Shown here: in pieces, positions 1-8,969 of the stretch
Layout of the letters: each line of letters begins with the position of its first letter
How positions within the stretch are numbered: position 1 is the stretch's first letter
Notes under the pieces: model-generated
Told to the model about the DNA's origin: nothing
Database searches by the model: none
What the model saw: only the letters and a program-made list of their open reading frames with translations
Translations under genes and position numbers: made by a program
Assembly (NCBI RefSeq): GCF_003583765.1
Contig: NZ_QXQA01000007.1
Location: 124,001-188,000, forward strand
Direction of reading: 5' to 3'
DNA: 64,000 bases
From: Paenibacillus nanensis
GTDB taxonomy: Bacteria > Bacillota > Bacilli > Paenibacillales > Paenibacillaceae

Positions 1-2
1 AG

Positions 3-2183
3 AATCAGGCCTATCCGAACCAGCAGCCGTTCGCGCCGCAAATCCGGCTTGCAGGCGGGACGAAGTTCCCGATGTATGTCCATGGAAAAACGAACGTGAA
101 CGATTTTATGGCAGAGCTGACGTCATACGTCAATAACGTGGAGAACAATGACCTCTATTTCGATTTTGACGCCATCGTCAACTCGGGACAGCCGCCTAAG
201 TTTTACAACATCATGGAGCTGGTCACCGACAATACCATCACGACCACGAGCGCTAGAGCCGCGCTAGCCGGGCTGAACGAACAGTTTGCGGCAAGCGGGC
301 TGACAATCGCCGATACCGCCGAGACTTGGGAAAGATTCTACCGGGTCATGAACGACTATTCCGGTTATGCGGCCAATGATCCGAATCCTGTTCACCAAAC
401 GCCGAACAGCATGCTGATGTCCAGGTTGTTTACGAAGGGCGCTCACGCTTGGGCAGGCGGCGGTATTACGGGATATCAGGCTTACGACGACCTGAATAAC
501 GGTCCGCGCACAGGCGGGTTCGCCAAAGAGCTGGTTCAGGCAGCAGGTCCGGGCGGAGGCTGGGGCGAAGCGCATGAATGGGGTCATATTTATGACAACC
601 ATGCGATTGAAATCGCGGAGATCACGAACAACATGTATTCCTTGCGCATGGAGCGGGAGTTCGGCATTCCATCAAGGATAGAACGGGAAAACCGCTGGGA
701 TACCATTCGAAGGTTCAATGAGGGCGAAGCGGTGGAGCTCGGCGTATTTGAACAGACGGCGATGAACTATCAGCTTGAAATGAAATACGGTTTGAATACG
801 TTATATCCTCAGGTGAACCGGCATTTGCGCGAAGAGTCGTTAAAGGGGACGTTTGCCGGTTTGGACAAATGGCAGACGATGGCTGTCGCGATGAGTCAAG
901 TCACCGGGGTTGATGTTACGCCGCATTACGCGCATTACGGCAAGTCTATGGACCTTCAGAAGGTCCGTGACCTCGTAAGCGGGCTGCCGGTACTGCAGGA
1001 CAAAACGTGGCTGATAACCGACAAGTCCCGTACGCTTGGTTCATTCGTAAACGGAGCTAAGCCGCAAATGACGTCCGTCGACCGCTTTGATGTAGGCGTA
1101 CAGCTGACCTTCGGAATTAACGAGCCTCAGAACACCGTGCTCGCCTATGAGATTTACCGAGACGGCGCTCTGCTAGCGATAACCTACGGAACGACTTATG
1201 TAGATACGACTGCAGAGCCTAATCAGGTGTATGAATACGAGATTATCGCTTATGACGGCAAAGCCGCTGCTTCACCGAAGAGCGATAAATACCTGCTTCG
1301 CGGCAAAGCGGCTTCCATCTTTGCGGCGGACTGGACATTCACGGCTTCGCCGGCCGCGCAATCGGCATTTCCGCTGGCGAGAGCTTTTGACAAAAACACG
1401 GGCACCTTCTTTGAATCGCTCAAACAAAGCGGCAGCAAAACCGTTACCATTGATATGAAGAGAGCGTTTTATATTAAAGGTTTTTCTTACGTGGCAAGGC
1501 CGTATGATCAGTGGAATGAGGGCATGATGAAGACTTACAATTTCTATGTGAGTCTGGACGGCACGAACTGGACGAAGGTGATCGATAACGGCATGTTGCC
1601 GAATCCGAATGCCCGGGGAGAAAACTACAACAATATTAATCTCCCTGCCATCACCAAAGCGAGATACGTCAAGCTGGAGTCCTTGTCCGTCGTGAACGGC
1701 ACCGCGCTTGCGATAACGGAGCTCTCGATTACGGGCAGCGAGACCTTATTCGACCCGGGCGGCACGTACAAAATTGTATCGAAATCCAGCGGCAAGGCGA
1801 TCGGCGTGCAGGATGGCGCAACCGGCAACGGCGCGCAGGTGAAGCAGTTTGCTTACACGAACCATGACAGCCTGCATTGGACGGTCGTAGAGAACGCGAA
1901 CGGCACCTACAAGCTCGTTCATAAGCTGAGCGGCAAGGCGGCGGATGTGTACGGCAGCTCGACGGCAAACGGCGCGAATATTATCCTTTACACCGATTCG
2001 GGTTCGGCTAACCAGCAATGGATTATTTCCGCTAATGCGCAGGGCTATTACACCATTACAAGCCAGCATAGCGCCAAAGCGATGGATGTGAACGCCAACT
2101 CTATGCAGGACGGAGCGAACATTATTCAGTTCACGCCAAGCGGGGCGAGCAACCAGCAGTGGAGCATCGTGCGGGTGGACTAA
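3..2183 (+). CDS. M60-type zinc peptidase with discoidin and ricin-lectin modules (5' partial)
   Basis: The reading frame is open to the left window edge, so the N-terminus and any signal peptide are missing; 726 residues are visible. A zinc-binding HEWGH motif (HExxH) lies at 573-587, within the Gly-rich context typical of peptidase M60/enhancin-like domains, and a Glu-rich stretch follows about 50 residues later. Downstream are a fibronectin III-like segment (about 1080-1300), a discoidin (F5/8 type C) carbohydrate-binding segment (about 1310-1740), and a ricin B-type beta-trefoil (1755-2180) with QxW-like repeats ending NQQW. M60 peptidases of this build act outside the cell on glycoproteins such as mucins; secretion here is inferred. 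The gene converges on the sulfatase gene and ends in a shared terminator. The family is fairly sure, the substrate is not. Confidence 0.85.
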   Translation, partial: NQAYPNQQPFAPQIRLAGGTKFPMYVHGKTNVNDFMAELTSYVNNVENNDLYFDFDAIVNSGQPPKFYNIMELVTDNTITTTSARAALAGLNEQFAASGLTIADTAETWERFYRVMNDYSGYAANDPNPVHQTPNSMLMSRLFTKGAHAWAGGGITGYQAYDDLNNGPRTGGFAKELVQAAGPGGGWGEAHEWGHIYDNHAIEIAEITNNMYSLRMEREFGIPSRIERENRWDTIRRFNEGEAVELGVFEQTAMNYQLEMKYGLNTLYPQVNRHLREESLKGTFAGLDKWQTMAVAMSQVTGVDVTPHYAHYGKSMDLQKVRDLVSGLPVLQDKTWLITDKSRTLGSFVNGAKPQMTSVDRFDVGVQLTFGINEPQNTVLAYEIYRDGALLAITYGTTYVDTTAEPNQVYEYEIIAYDGKAAASPKSDKYLLRGKAASIFAADWTFTASPAAQSAFPLARAFDKNTGTFFESLKQSGSKTVTIDMKRAFYIKGFSYVARPYDQWNEGMMKTYNFYVSLDGTNWTKVIDNGMLPNPNARGENYNNINLPAITKARYVKLESLSVVNGTALAITELSITGSETLFDPGGTYKIVSKSSGKAIGVQDGATGNGAQVKQFAYTNHDSLHWTVVENANGTYKLVHKLSGKAADVYGSSTANGANIILYTDSGSANQQWIISANAQGYYTITSQHSAKAMDVNANSMQDGANIIQFTPSGASNQQWSIVRVD

Positions 2184-2195
2184 CGGAATAGAAGC

Positions 2196-2228
2196 GGCCC
2201 GATTAGCCGAAATACGGCTGATCGGGCC
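2196..2228. terminator. Bidirectional terminator between peptidase and sulfatase genes
   Basis: Near-perfect 14-bp stem (GGCCCGATTAGCCG with CGGCTGATCGGGCC) around a 5-base AAATA loop, 12 bases after the peptidase stop and 11 bases beyond the sulfatase stop on the other strand. The T tract is short, so efficiency is uncertain. Confidence 0.75.
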
Positions 2229-2239
2229 CTTTGCAGTCC

Positions 2240-3658
2240 TTAGCCGATTTCCTCGACAGGTTCATCCAGCACGGCAAGCTGCAGTCTGCGAAGCTCCTGC
2301 TTAAGCGATTTGGTGATATCGCCATATGCGTCATAGCCGTACACATTGTTCAGCTCGTACGGATCGAGCTCCAGGTCGAACAGCTCCCACTCAGGCGAAC
2401 GGTTCTCGTCGATCGAGCCGGAGGTGCCCAGCGCTTCCCCGTAATAGTAAATAAGCTTGTATCGTTCAGTCCGTATGCCGTAATGGGAGTAGACGTTGTG
2501 ATGCTCGTCTAAATGCATCCAATAGCGGTAATACATGGAGGTGCGCCAATTATCCTGCTTCCCGGCGCCTTCCCAGACCGGCCTCAAGCTTCTGCCCTGC
2601 ATGTCTTCGGGAACTGGAATGCCGGCGTAATCCAAGAAGGTCACGGGAAAATCGATGTTGAGCGTCATCGCGTCCGTCTTCGAGCCGGCCCGGATGTTGC
2701 GCGGGTACCGGACGATAAACGGCATCCGAAGCGATTCCTCATACATGAACCGCTTGTCATACCAGCCGTGATCGCCAAGGAAGAACCCTTGATCGGATGT
2801 ATAGATGACGATGGTGTCTTCTGCTATGCCATCCTCCTCCAGATAGTCGAGCAGGCGCCCGACGCTTTCGTCGATGGAGGCGACGCAGCGCAGATAATCC
2901 TTGATATACCGCTGGTACCTCCATTTTTTCGCGTCAACCGGCGAGAGACCGTCGGGAGGCGAGCCTTTTAGATCAACGGCATCATTCATATGGCTGTCTA
3001 TACGCATTTTCGCATCGGCTGCGGCTCTGGAGCGCGTGGCGTAATCGTCGTAGAAGGTTTCAGGTTCCGGAATATCCGTATCCTCATAGAGCGATGCATA
3101 TTTCTCGGCCGGGACCCAAGGTCGGTGCGGGGCTTTATGGTGACACATAAGCAGAAACGGGCGATCCCTGTCTCGCTTGTCCATCCAATCGATCGAGAAG
3201 TCTGTAATGACATCGGTCACGTAGCCTTTAAATTGTTTCAGCTCGCCCATTTCGTAGAAGCGGGGATCATAGTATTCCCCTTGGCCGGGTACGACCGTCC
3301 AATAATCGAAGCCCGTTGGGTCGGCGTTGCCGCCATGCCCGAGATGCCATTTGCCGATCATCGCGGTCTGGTAGCCGCCTTCTTGCAGCAGCTTAGGAAA
3401 AGTCATCTGTCTGCCATCCAGCTCGTCCTCGATCGACTTTACGCCGTTCAGATGATTGTATTTGCCGGTCAAAATGGCCGCCCTGCTTGGCGAGCAAATG
3501 GAGTTCGTACAGAAGCAGTTCTCGAACAGCATCCCCTCATTCGCAATGCGGTCCAGCTGAGGCGTCTGGTTAATGCGGCTGCCGTAACAGCCCATGGCGT
3601 GCGAAGCATGATCGTCCGACATAATAAACAGGATGTTTGGTTTCCGTTCCGTATGCAT
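2240..3658 (-). CDS. Sulfatase (Cys-type, alkaline phosphatase superfamily)
   Basis: The 472-residue product hydrolyses sulfate esters by family. It opens with a metal-binding strand ending in SDDH (Asp15-Asp16) and carries the sulfatase signature CSPSR at Cys55, the residue converted to formylglycine. Later motifs such as TSDQGFFLGDHGWYDKR fit the S1 family metal and substrate site. The start at 3658 (MHTERKP) is preferred because GAGGTG lies 8-9 bases upstream; the frame extends further upstream without such a site. No signal peptide is visible, so the enzyme is probably cytoplasmic and acts on imported sulfate esters. It lies 14 bp after the response regulator gene and is the last gene of the organosulfur cluster. 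The exact substrate (aryl, alkyl or sugar sulfate) cannot be read. No sulfatase-maturating enzyme is recognised in the window. Confidence 0.9.
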   Translation of the reverse strand: MHTERKPNILFIMSDDHASHAMGCYGSRINQTPQLDRIANEGMLFENCFCTNSICSPSRAAILTGKYNHLNGVKSIEDELDGRQMTFPKLLQEGGYQTAMIGKWHLGHGGNADPTGFDYWTVVPGQGEYYDPRFYEMGELKQFKGYVTDVITDFSIDWMDKRDRDRPFLLMCHHKAPHRPWVPAEKYASLYEDTDIPEPETFYDDYATRSRAAADAKMRIDSHMNDAVDLKGSPPDGLSPVDAKKWRYQRYIKDYLRCVASIDESVGRLLDYLEEDGIAEDTIVIYTSDQGFFLGDHGWYDKRFMYEESLRMPFIVRYPRNIRAGSKTDAMTLNIDFPVTFLDYAGIPVPEDMQGRSLRPVWEGAGKQDNWRTSMYYRYWMHLDEHHNVYSHYGIRTERYKLIYYYGEALGTSGSIDENRSPEWELFDLELDPYELNNVYGYDAYGDITKSLKQELRRLQLAVLDEPVEEIG

Positions 3659-3672
3659 AAATCGTTTCACCT

Positions 3673-4395
3673 CTATTCGAATATAAACGAGACGTTCAAC
3701 TCGCGGACAAGGCTTGCAATTTCCTTGGTGCGCTTCATTCGGAATTTTTTGAGCAGCGTGTTGATTTGGGACTTGATGGTGACGGGTTCCACCATGCGAA
3801 GGCGCGCAATCTCCTCTACTTTGCATCCTCCGAGCAGGAGCTTAATAATTTCGCGCTCGGCCTGCGTAAGCTGGGACAAGATGCCCATAAAGAAAATGAG
3901 CTTGCTCTCCGTCTGCTTTAGCCTGGAAAACTCGCTTTTCAGCTTAGACGACATCGAGGAGGAGCCATGCTTCTGTTCAACATAAGCGGATTCAATGCTT
4001 CGAATGATTTCTAGGTGCTCGGCAGACTTTACAAGATAGTCTTTGGCGTTGCTTAACGTATAGGCCTTATAAATCGTTTCGTCGTCTTCGTGAACGGTCA
4101 AGAAGATAATGCCAAGCTCGGGTTTCAGCAGGGACAATCGGTTCGCGGCTTCGATACCGTCTTGATGCGACTCCATTTCGATATCCATAAGCAAAATGTC
4201 CGGATTCGCCCGTAGCGCAAGCTCCACAGCCGCATTGCCGCTAGCCGCGGCGCCGACCCACTCCATATTGGGACGGCTCTCGATCATTTCCGAGAAGTCC
4301 TGTCTGAGAATGTCATGATCCTCAGCGACGGCAACCTTTATTGGGCGAGACGCCTGACGGTTAGTCTGCTGCTCTGTATATGGGTAAGTAAACAT
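3673..4395 (-). CDS. Response regulator, receiver plus LuxR-type HTH
   Basis: This 240-residue protein has a receiver domain (about residues 18-140) with the acidic pair EDH near the N-terminus and the phospho-acceptor Asp71 in ILLMDIEME. A LuxR/NarL-like helix-turn-helix lies at about 175-235 (LTQAEREIIKLLLGG onwards). The start at 4395 was chosen because GGGAGGG lies about 11 bases upstream; it overlaps the end of the kinase gene by 35 nt, which indicates translational coupling. It is the partner of the adjacent kinase. By position it probably controls the sulfatase and sulfonate-type transporter genes; that target is inferred. Confidence 0.88.
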   Translation of the reverse strand: MFTYPYTEQQTNRQASRPIKVAVAEDHDILRQDFSEMIESRPNMEWVGAAASGNAAVELALRANPDILLMDIEMESHQDGIEAANRLSLLKPELGIIFLTVHEDDETIYKAYTLSNAKDYLVKSAEHLEIIRSIESAYVEQKHGSSSMSSKLKSEFSRLKQTESKLIFFMGILSQLTQAEREIIKLLLGGCKVEEIARLRMVEPVTIKSQINTLLKKFRMKRTKEIASLVRELNVSFIFE

Positions 4396-5893
4396 AAAAT
4401 GTCGTTCCCTCCCCGAGTTTGCTGTCGAACCGCACATAGCCGAAGTGGGCTTTGACCGTTTGCTGCACGTAGGACAAGCCCAGTCCCCAATTCGTATCCG
4501 AATTTTTGCGGGTGTAGAACGGATCGAATAATTGATGGCGCTGGCTTTTGTCGATACCGACCCCGTTATCCTTGATTTGCAAGACGGCATAATGGCCGGC
4601 CAGATAACCGTACAAGCTGACATAAGCCGGCCGCGCGAGGCTCTTGTTGTCGCGAACGGCATCGAAGGCATTGGAAAGCAAATTGTATACGGTCTGAACG
4701 AGATAAGGGAGATCGGCCAAAATCAGCTGGTCTTTGAACGGCTTGGTCTGAATCAGCGCGCGCTGCTCCGGATCGAGCTTCGTCAGGACCTGCTCGCAAA
4801 TCAGCTGGAGGCTCGTCGGCCTAAGCCGCATCCGATTCGTCTTGAATGCGCTGTACAGCTCGTCCATCCGCTGCAGGATTTGGTCGTTGCTCGCCGAAAG
4901 TCGGTCGATATCATCGCGAATAAGAGACGTTCGTCCAATCCGGCTTGAATCCCGTTCATCGTCATCAGAGGCCGCCGCCAACTGTTTTTTTAAATTCCGA
5001 ATCAGCACGCGCTGGGCCAGAATCTGGTTTTTGATCCCGTGCGTAAAAACGCGTACGCCCATGTCGCTCTGGCGGATTTTTTTCTCCACCAGCATCTCCG
5101 GCTTGCCGATCTGCCCGATCAGCTTGTTGTAACGCCACAGAGAGAAGGCGCCGAATATCGTGACGACGAAGCTTACGCCGATAAGCGCGTACCATTGAAT
5201 AATCGAAAGGGGGTTGTTGTAGTAGAGAGACCCCATATAGAAATAGGTCGCCGTGATCGCATGGCTGACTTGCAGCGGGGAAAACACGCCGAACAGCAAA
5301 AAGATGACGGCCAGGTTGACGACCGTGACGAACACGATCATAAATTTGTTCCGGAGCCACGGCGTTCTCATTCTTCGGAGCTCGCGGGTAAGCAGAGTTA
5401 GCAGCGCCAGCTCATGAAGCAAATAGGAGGCCCGCATGATGAATGCCGTACGATGATGGAAGCTGTCGGGCGAATGCTCGGCGAGGCGCGCATAAACGAT
5501 AGGTTCATAAATCAGATAGCTGGAGAGCGCGAACAGGAATGCCGCGGCATAAACGAACGGCTTGATCCTAGGCTGTATGATTGTGCTTGCGTTGATCACG
5601 AACCCGGCTAGAAAAAATAAAAAAACGGCGCGTCCAATCGAAAGAAGACGGCTCATCTCGTCGATCGTGATGGTTGAATACTGGAAAAAACGATGAATAT
5701 CCGGGTGCAGAAAAAAAATAAATTCCATTTGAAACGGCAGTCCGCCGCTTTTGGCGAAATAGTACATAAATCCGACGATGAGCAGGATGCTGCCGGCAAA
5801 GCAGCCGGTTAACCAGGTCGAGGAGGATTTCATGCTGGTTGTAACGAGCAGAATGCCGGTAATCATCATGACGGCTAATATAAATAGAATCAT
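4361..5893 (-). CDS. Membrane sensor histidine kinase of the organosulfur cluster
   Basis: 510 residues. The N-terminal half (about 1-255) holds roughly six to seven hydrophobic segments and no obvious periplasmic sensor domain, suggesting it senses within or through the membrane. The transmitter begins with a THGIKNQ motif at His285, followed by a coiled-coil-like region and an ATPase domain with N box LLSNAFDAVRDN, G1 DNGVGID and G2 GLGLSYV. It sits between the ssuA-type gene (99 bp upstream) and the response regulator gene. AAGGGG precedes the start, and a hairpin lies just upstream of that site. The ligand is unknown; a signal from sulfur supply or transporter activity would fit the context. 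Confidence 0.88.
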   Translation of the reverse strand: MILFILAVMMITGILLVTTSMKSSSTWLTGCFAGSILLIVGFMYYFAKSGGLPFQMEFIFFLHPDIHRFFQYSTITIDEMSRLLSIGRAVFLFFLAGFVINASTIIQPRIKPFVYAAAFLFALSSYLIYEPIVYARLAEHSPDSFHHRTAFIMRASYLLHELALLTLLTRELRRMRTPWLRNKFMIVFVTVVNLAVIFLLFGVFSPLQVSHAITATYFYMGSLYYNNPLSIIQWYALIGVSFVVTIFGAFSLWRYNKLIGQIGKPEMLVEKKIRQSDMGVRVFTHGIKNQILAQRVLIRNLKKQLAAASDDDERDSSRIGRTSLIRDDIDRLSASNDQILQRMDELYSAFKTNRMRLRPTSLQLICEQVLTKLDPEQRALIQTKPFKDQLILADLPYLVQTVYNLLSNAFDAVRDNKSLARPAYVSLYGYLAGHYAVLQIKDNGVGIDKSQRHQLFDPFYTRKNSDTNWGLGLSYVQQTVKAHFGYVRFDSKLGEGTTFYVYLPIYRAAD

Positions 5894-5910
5894 GCTTGCC
5901 AGCCCCTTGG

Positions 5911-5940
5911 AATAGTAACGACGTACCCGTCGCTACTATT
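5911..5940 (-). promoter_or_regulatory. Inverted repeat in the leader of the kinase gene
   Basis: A 13-bp stem with one mismatch (AATAGTAACGACG against CGTCGCTACTATT) around a 4-base loop, ending 18 bases upstream of the kinase ATG. There is no T tract after it on the minus strand, so it looks more like an operator, an mRNA stabiliser or a partial attenuator after ssuA than a classic terminator. Confidence 0.5.
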
Positions 5941-5992
5941 CTAGCATAGGTGCATACGCACATTTTTTCGAACTTTTATAAGCCGGATCGGA

Positions 5993-7069
5993 TTATTCCG
6001 CGACTTTGCCCATCAAGTCGAAGGTGACATAGCTTTCGACCGGAGCTCCTTTCTCGAGCTTTCCGCTCGATAAGAACAGCTCTTGCTGCTGCTCGTACCA
6101 TTTTTTTGCGGTACCGTCCGCGAACAGCCCGCGAACCTCCGTGCCCGTCATCCAAACGCCGCTTTCCACCTCTTCCTGAACCGACTCGACAGGCGTTGCA
6201 TTCAGCTCGGCCACATAGCCTACAACCTCGTCCAGATGCTCGGCGCGGTAGTCCATCGCTTTGTGCAGGCCTTTCAAAAAGCGCACGACTTTGTCTTCAT
6301 TTTTGTCAAGGTAGTCGGGTGTTACGATCCAGCTGGAAGGGAATACAAATTCCTCGCTGAAGCTTGCGCTGTTCGCAAGCACCGTAATGTTGTCCTTGCC
6401 GATTTCTTTTTTGATTTCAGTAGAGTACGGCGCCCAGACGATGACGGCATCCACCTTGTCGGCAATAAACGCGGAGACGGCGCCGGCCATGTCCATATTG
6501 ACCAGCTTCACGTCGTCGCGGGTCATCCCCTCCTTCTTCAATGCCAGATCCAGCACAATTTCCCCCGAGGTGCCGAGCTGCGTCGCGATCGTTTTGCCTT
6601 TCAAATCCTTCACTGCCGCAATCCCGGAATCGGCGCGGACCATCAGCTCCTCGGCTTTGCTCAGCACATCAAGCGAGATGATCTTCACCTTGCCTTCCAC
6701 CGCAAGGAAGTGCGCGCCGTGCCCGACGTATCCGAGATCGATGTCTCCGGAGATCATGGCGGCAACCTCTGTCGGCCCGCTTGTAAATTTGACAAGCTCG
6801 ATTTCAATGTTTTGTTCGTTGAAGAAATCCTTTTTCATCCCGGTAATGATAGCGGAGGAGCCTCCCATGTTCGGGTGGTAGGCGATCCGAAGCTTATCCG
6901 GCTTAGGCGCATCGGTGGGCTCCGGGCTCAGTGCGGGCGATGCTTCTTCGGTTCCATTCGGCGAAGCGCTTGAGCCGGTGTTTCCGTTATTCCCGCCATT
7001 TGAGCTGCCGCAGGCGGTCAGCGCAAGCAGAAGAGTAGAGGCAAGTGCAATCGTGAACCATTTTTTCAT
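5993..7069 (-). CDS. ssuA: Sulfonate/taurine-type ABC transporter substrate-binding lipoprotein
   Basis: The 358-residue protein starts MKKWFTIALAST and has a lipobox ending LTACG, so it should be a lipoprotein on the outer face of the membrane. A low-complexity Ser/Gly/Asn/Pro linker follows, then an NMT1/SsuA-like fold (KLRIAYHPNMGGSS, later VWAPYSTEI). The 7069 start has GAGGGG 6-7 bases upstream. It lies 20 bp after the ATPase gene. The family binds aliphatic sulfonates, taurine, sulfate esters or related small molecules; the downstream sulfatase suggests sulfate esters here. The symbol denotes the family, not a proven substrate. Confidence 0.85.
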   Translation of the reverse strand: MKKWFTIALASTLLLALTACGSSNGGNNGNTGSSASPNGTEEASPALSPEPTDAPKPDKLRIAYHPNMGGSSAIITGMKKDFFNEQNIEIELVKFTSGPTEVAAMISGDIDLGYVGHGAHFLAVEGKVKIISLDVLSKAEELMVRADSGIAAVKDLKGKTIATQLGTSGEIVLDLALKKEGMTRDDVKLVNMDMAGAVSAFIADKVDAVIVWAPYSTEIKKEIGKDNITVLANSASFSEEFVFPSSWIVTPDYLDKNEDKVVRFLKGLHKAMDYRAEHLDEVVGYVAELNATPVESVQEEVESGVWMTGTEVRGLFADGTAKKWYEQQQELFLSSGKLEKGAPVESYVTFDLMGKVAE

Positions 7070-7089
7070 TTCGATCCCCTCATTTTTTA

Positions 7090-7929
7090 TTATTTTTTTG
7101 CGTCTAAGTACTCTTGATAGACGAGGCTCCAAATATCGTTTTTCAAATCGTTAAACGGTTTGGACATCCGGGTTTCTTGCGTCCGAGGGTGCTTCAAGTC
7201 AATGGGAACAATCGCCTTGATTCGCCCGGGTCTGGCGCTCATGACCACAACCCTGCTGGCGAGAAGCACGGCTTCTTCGACATCGTGGGTGATAAAGAAG
7301 CAGGTTTTTTGCTCCTGCTCCCAAGTGTTCAGCAATTCCACCTGCAGCTGCGTTCGCGTCTGCGCGTCGAGCGCTCCGAACGGCTCGTCGAGCAGCAGCA
7401 GCTGCGGATTGACGGCATAGGCGCGGGCAATCGCGACGCGCTGCTTCATGCCGCCGGAAAGCTCCTTCGGGAAAGCGTTTGCGAAATCCTTTAGTCCAAC
7501 CGACTCGATATATTTTTCCGCGATGGATCTGCGCTCGCCTTTACCGATACTTTTCAGCTTGAGTCCGAACTCCACGTTCTGTCTCACGGTGAGCCAAGGA
7601 AACAGCGCGTATTGCTGGAAGACGACGCCCCGTTCGCTGCTCGGCCCGTGGATGGACGTTCCATCGATACGCACTTCGCCGGAGGTCGGCGCGTCCAGCC
7701 CGGCGAGAATGTTGAGAAGCGTTGTTTTGCCGCAGCCCGAAGGACCGACGACACAAATGAATTCGTTATTCGCGATCGTTAAGCTGGTATCATGAAGCGC
7801 CACTACTTCTCCGCGCGAGGTTTGAAAAACTTTCCGGATCGCGTCGATTTCTACCTTCGCGTGCTCCGGCTCCGATTGGCCTTGATTTGCTTGTCCCAGC
7901 GTGACTATACGCTGCGCACTTCCTGCCAT
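7090..7929 (-). CDS. ssuB: ABC transporter ATP-binding protein, SsuB/TauB family
   Basis: 279 residues with a complete ATPase: Walker A GPSGCGKTT, Q-loop region VVFQQYALFPWL, signature LSGGMKQR, Walker B LLLLDEPFGALD and H-loop FFITHD. An unusual N-terminal extension of about 25 residues (MAGSAQRIVTLGQ) precedes the first beta strand; the start is kept because GAGGAGG sits 8 bases upstream. It overlaps the permease gene by 25 nt. It powers the importer formed with the adjacent permease and lipoprotein. Confidence 0.9.
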   Translation of the reverse strand: MAGSAQRIVTLGQANQGQSEPEHAKVEIDAIRKVFQTSRGEVVALHDTSLTIANNEFICVVGPSGCGKTTLLNILAGLDAPTSGEVRIDGTSIHGPSSERGVVFQQYALFPWLTVRQNVEFGLKLKSIGKGERRSIAEKYIESVGLKDFANAFPKELSGGMKQRVAIARAYAVNPQLLLLDEPFGALDAQTRTQLQVELLNTWEQEQKTCFFITHDVEEAVLLASRVVVMSARPGRIKAIVPIDLKHPRTQETRMSKPFNDLKNDIWSLVYQEYLDAKK

Positions 7930-8699
7930 CCCGCCAGCCTCCTCTCCAGGAACAATAAGAGCTTATCAAGCAGAAACCCGATGATGCCGATCATCACAAT
8001 GCCTAAGATGACGATTTCCATCCGGAAGTACAAGCTTGCTTCCTGAATCATCTGGCCTAGTCCGACTTGAGCGCCCGTCAATTCCGCTGCGATCAGCGTC
8101 GTCAGCGCCGCGCTTAATCCAAGCCTCAGCGCGACCAGAATAAACGGGAAGGACGCCGGGATAATGACGTGAAAGAAGATATCCCGGTCCTTGGCTCCAA
8201 GCACGCGAGAAGCTTTGATCAGCGTCACGTCAACATTACGCACGCCCTGGTAAATGGAGACGACCATGACGAGAAAAGAGGCGACGAAGATGACGGTTAT
8301 TTTAGCGCTTTCCCCCACCCCTTGCGCCACGATGACGAGCGGTATGTAAGCGATGGGGGGGATGGTCCTAAGGAATTGAATCCAGGGCTCGACGAGCATG
8401 CGGCATACCCTGTACCATCCCATCAAGAAAGCGACCGGAATGGCGATGACCAGCGCAAGCGCGAACCCGCCGAGCACGCGGAATAAGCTTGCATAGATGT
8501 GCTCGAGCAGCCTTCCGCTCTTTGCTTCTTGAATGAAGGCGTCGAACGTGTCGACCGGTCCCGCGAATACGGCGCCGGCTTTCGTCATCGATACCAGCTG
8601 CCAGACGAGAAGTCCGAGCAGGAAGGAGACGACGAGAAATACTTTCCCGTCGATGCGGTCTATCATCTGTCCGACTCTAGTTGCAGGTTTATTGTCCAT
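7905..8699 (-). CDS. ssuC: ABC transporter permease, SsuC/TauC family
   Basis: 264 residues with about six membrane segments and the cytoplasmic coupling motif region ASRVLGAKDRDIFFHVIIPASFP (EAA loop). The start at 8699 (MDNKPATRVG) is preferred to an upstream ATG at 8744 because AAAGGTGG lies just ahead of 8699 and nothing similar ahead of 8744. First gene of the cluster ssuC-ssuB-ssuA-kinase-regulator-sulfatase. Confidence 0.88.
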   Translation of the reverse strand: MDNKPATRVGQMIDRIDGKVFLVVSFLLGLLVWQLVSMTKAGAVFAGPVDTFDAFIQEAKSGRLLEHIYASLFRVLGGFALALVIAIPVAFLMGWYRVCRMLVEPWIQFLRTIPPIAYIPLVIVAQGVGESAKITVIFVASFLVMVVSIYQGVRNVDVTLIKASRVLGAKDRDIFFHVIIPASFPFILVALRLGLSAALTTLIAAELTGAQVGLGQMIQEASLYFRMEIVILGIVMIGIIGFLLDKLLLFLERRLAGWQEVRSV

Positions 8700-8884
8700 G
8701 CCACTCCACCTTTGCTGTGATTTAGGGTGTGTTTCTGGTTTCATTGTACGGATTCGCCCAAAGGTAAAATAGTATGAAATTTTTTATAACCTCTCTGCCG
8801 CGGCCTTGCTAAACGTACCTATAAGTCTTCATAGAGCGGGCCGATTGCCGATTGCCTGATGGACGGGAAAAGCTCTGCGGTCGC

Positions 8885-8919
8885 AAAAAAACGCCGATAC
8901 CGTTCAAGGTATTGGCGTT
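8885..8919 (-). terminator. Terminator of the AraC-family gene
   Basis: 12-bp stem with one mismatch (AACGCCGATACC with GGTATTGGCGTT), loop GTTCAA, followed on the minus strand by a run of T (A at 8885-8891). It lies about 50 bp past the AraC stop codon. Confidence 0.85.
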
Positions 8920-8969
8920 CATGCTGAAAGCCCGGCGAGGGCCTCTTCTCCAGCTAGATCGATAATCTA

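Noticed and set aside
264..602. Open frame of 112 codons on the minus strand inside the peptidase gene
   Set aside because: Antisense to a well-supported domain, no ribosome site and Arg/Cys-rich composition typical of shadow frames.
2513..3985. Long plus-strand frames opposite the sulfatase gene
   Set aside because: The minus strand encodes a complete sulfatase with catalytic motif; the plus frames have no family features.
7082..7132. Upstream in-frame start for the sulfonate-binding protein
   Set aside because: The upstream part would precede the lipoprotein signal sequence with a charged stretch overlapping the ATPase gene; the 7069 start has a good ribosome site and signal peptide.
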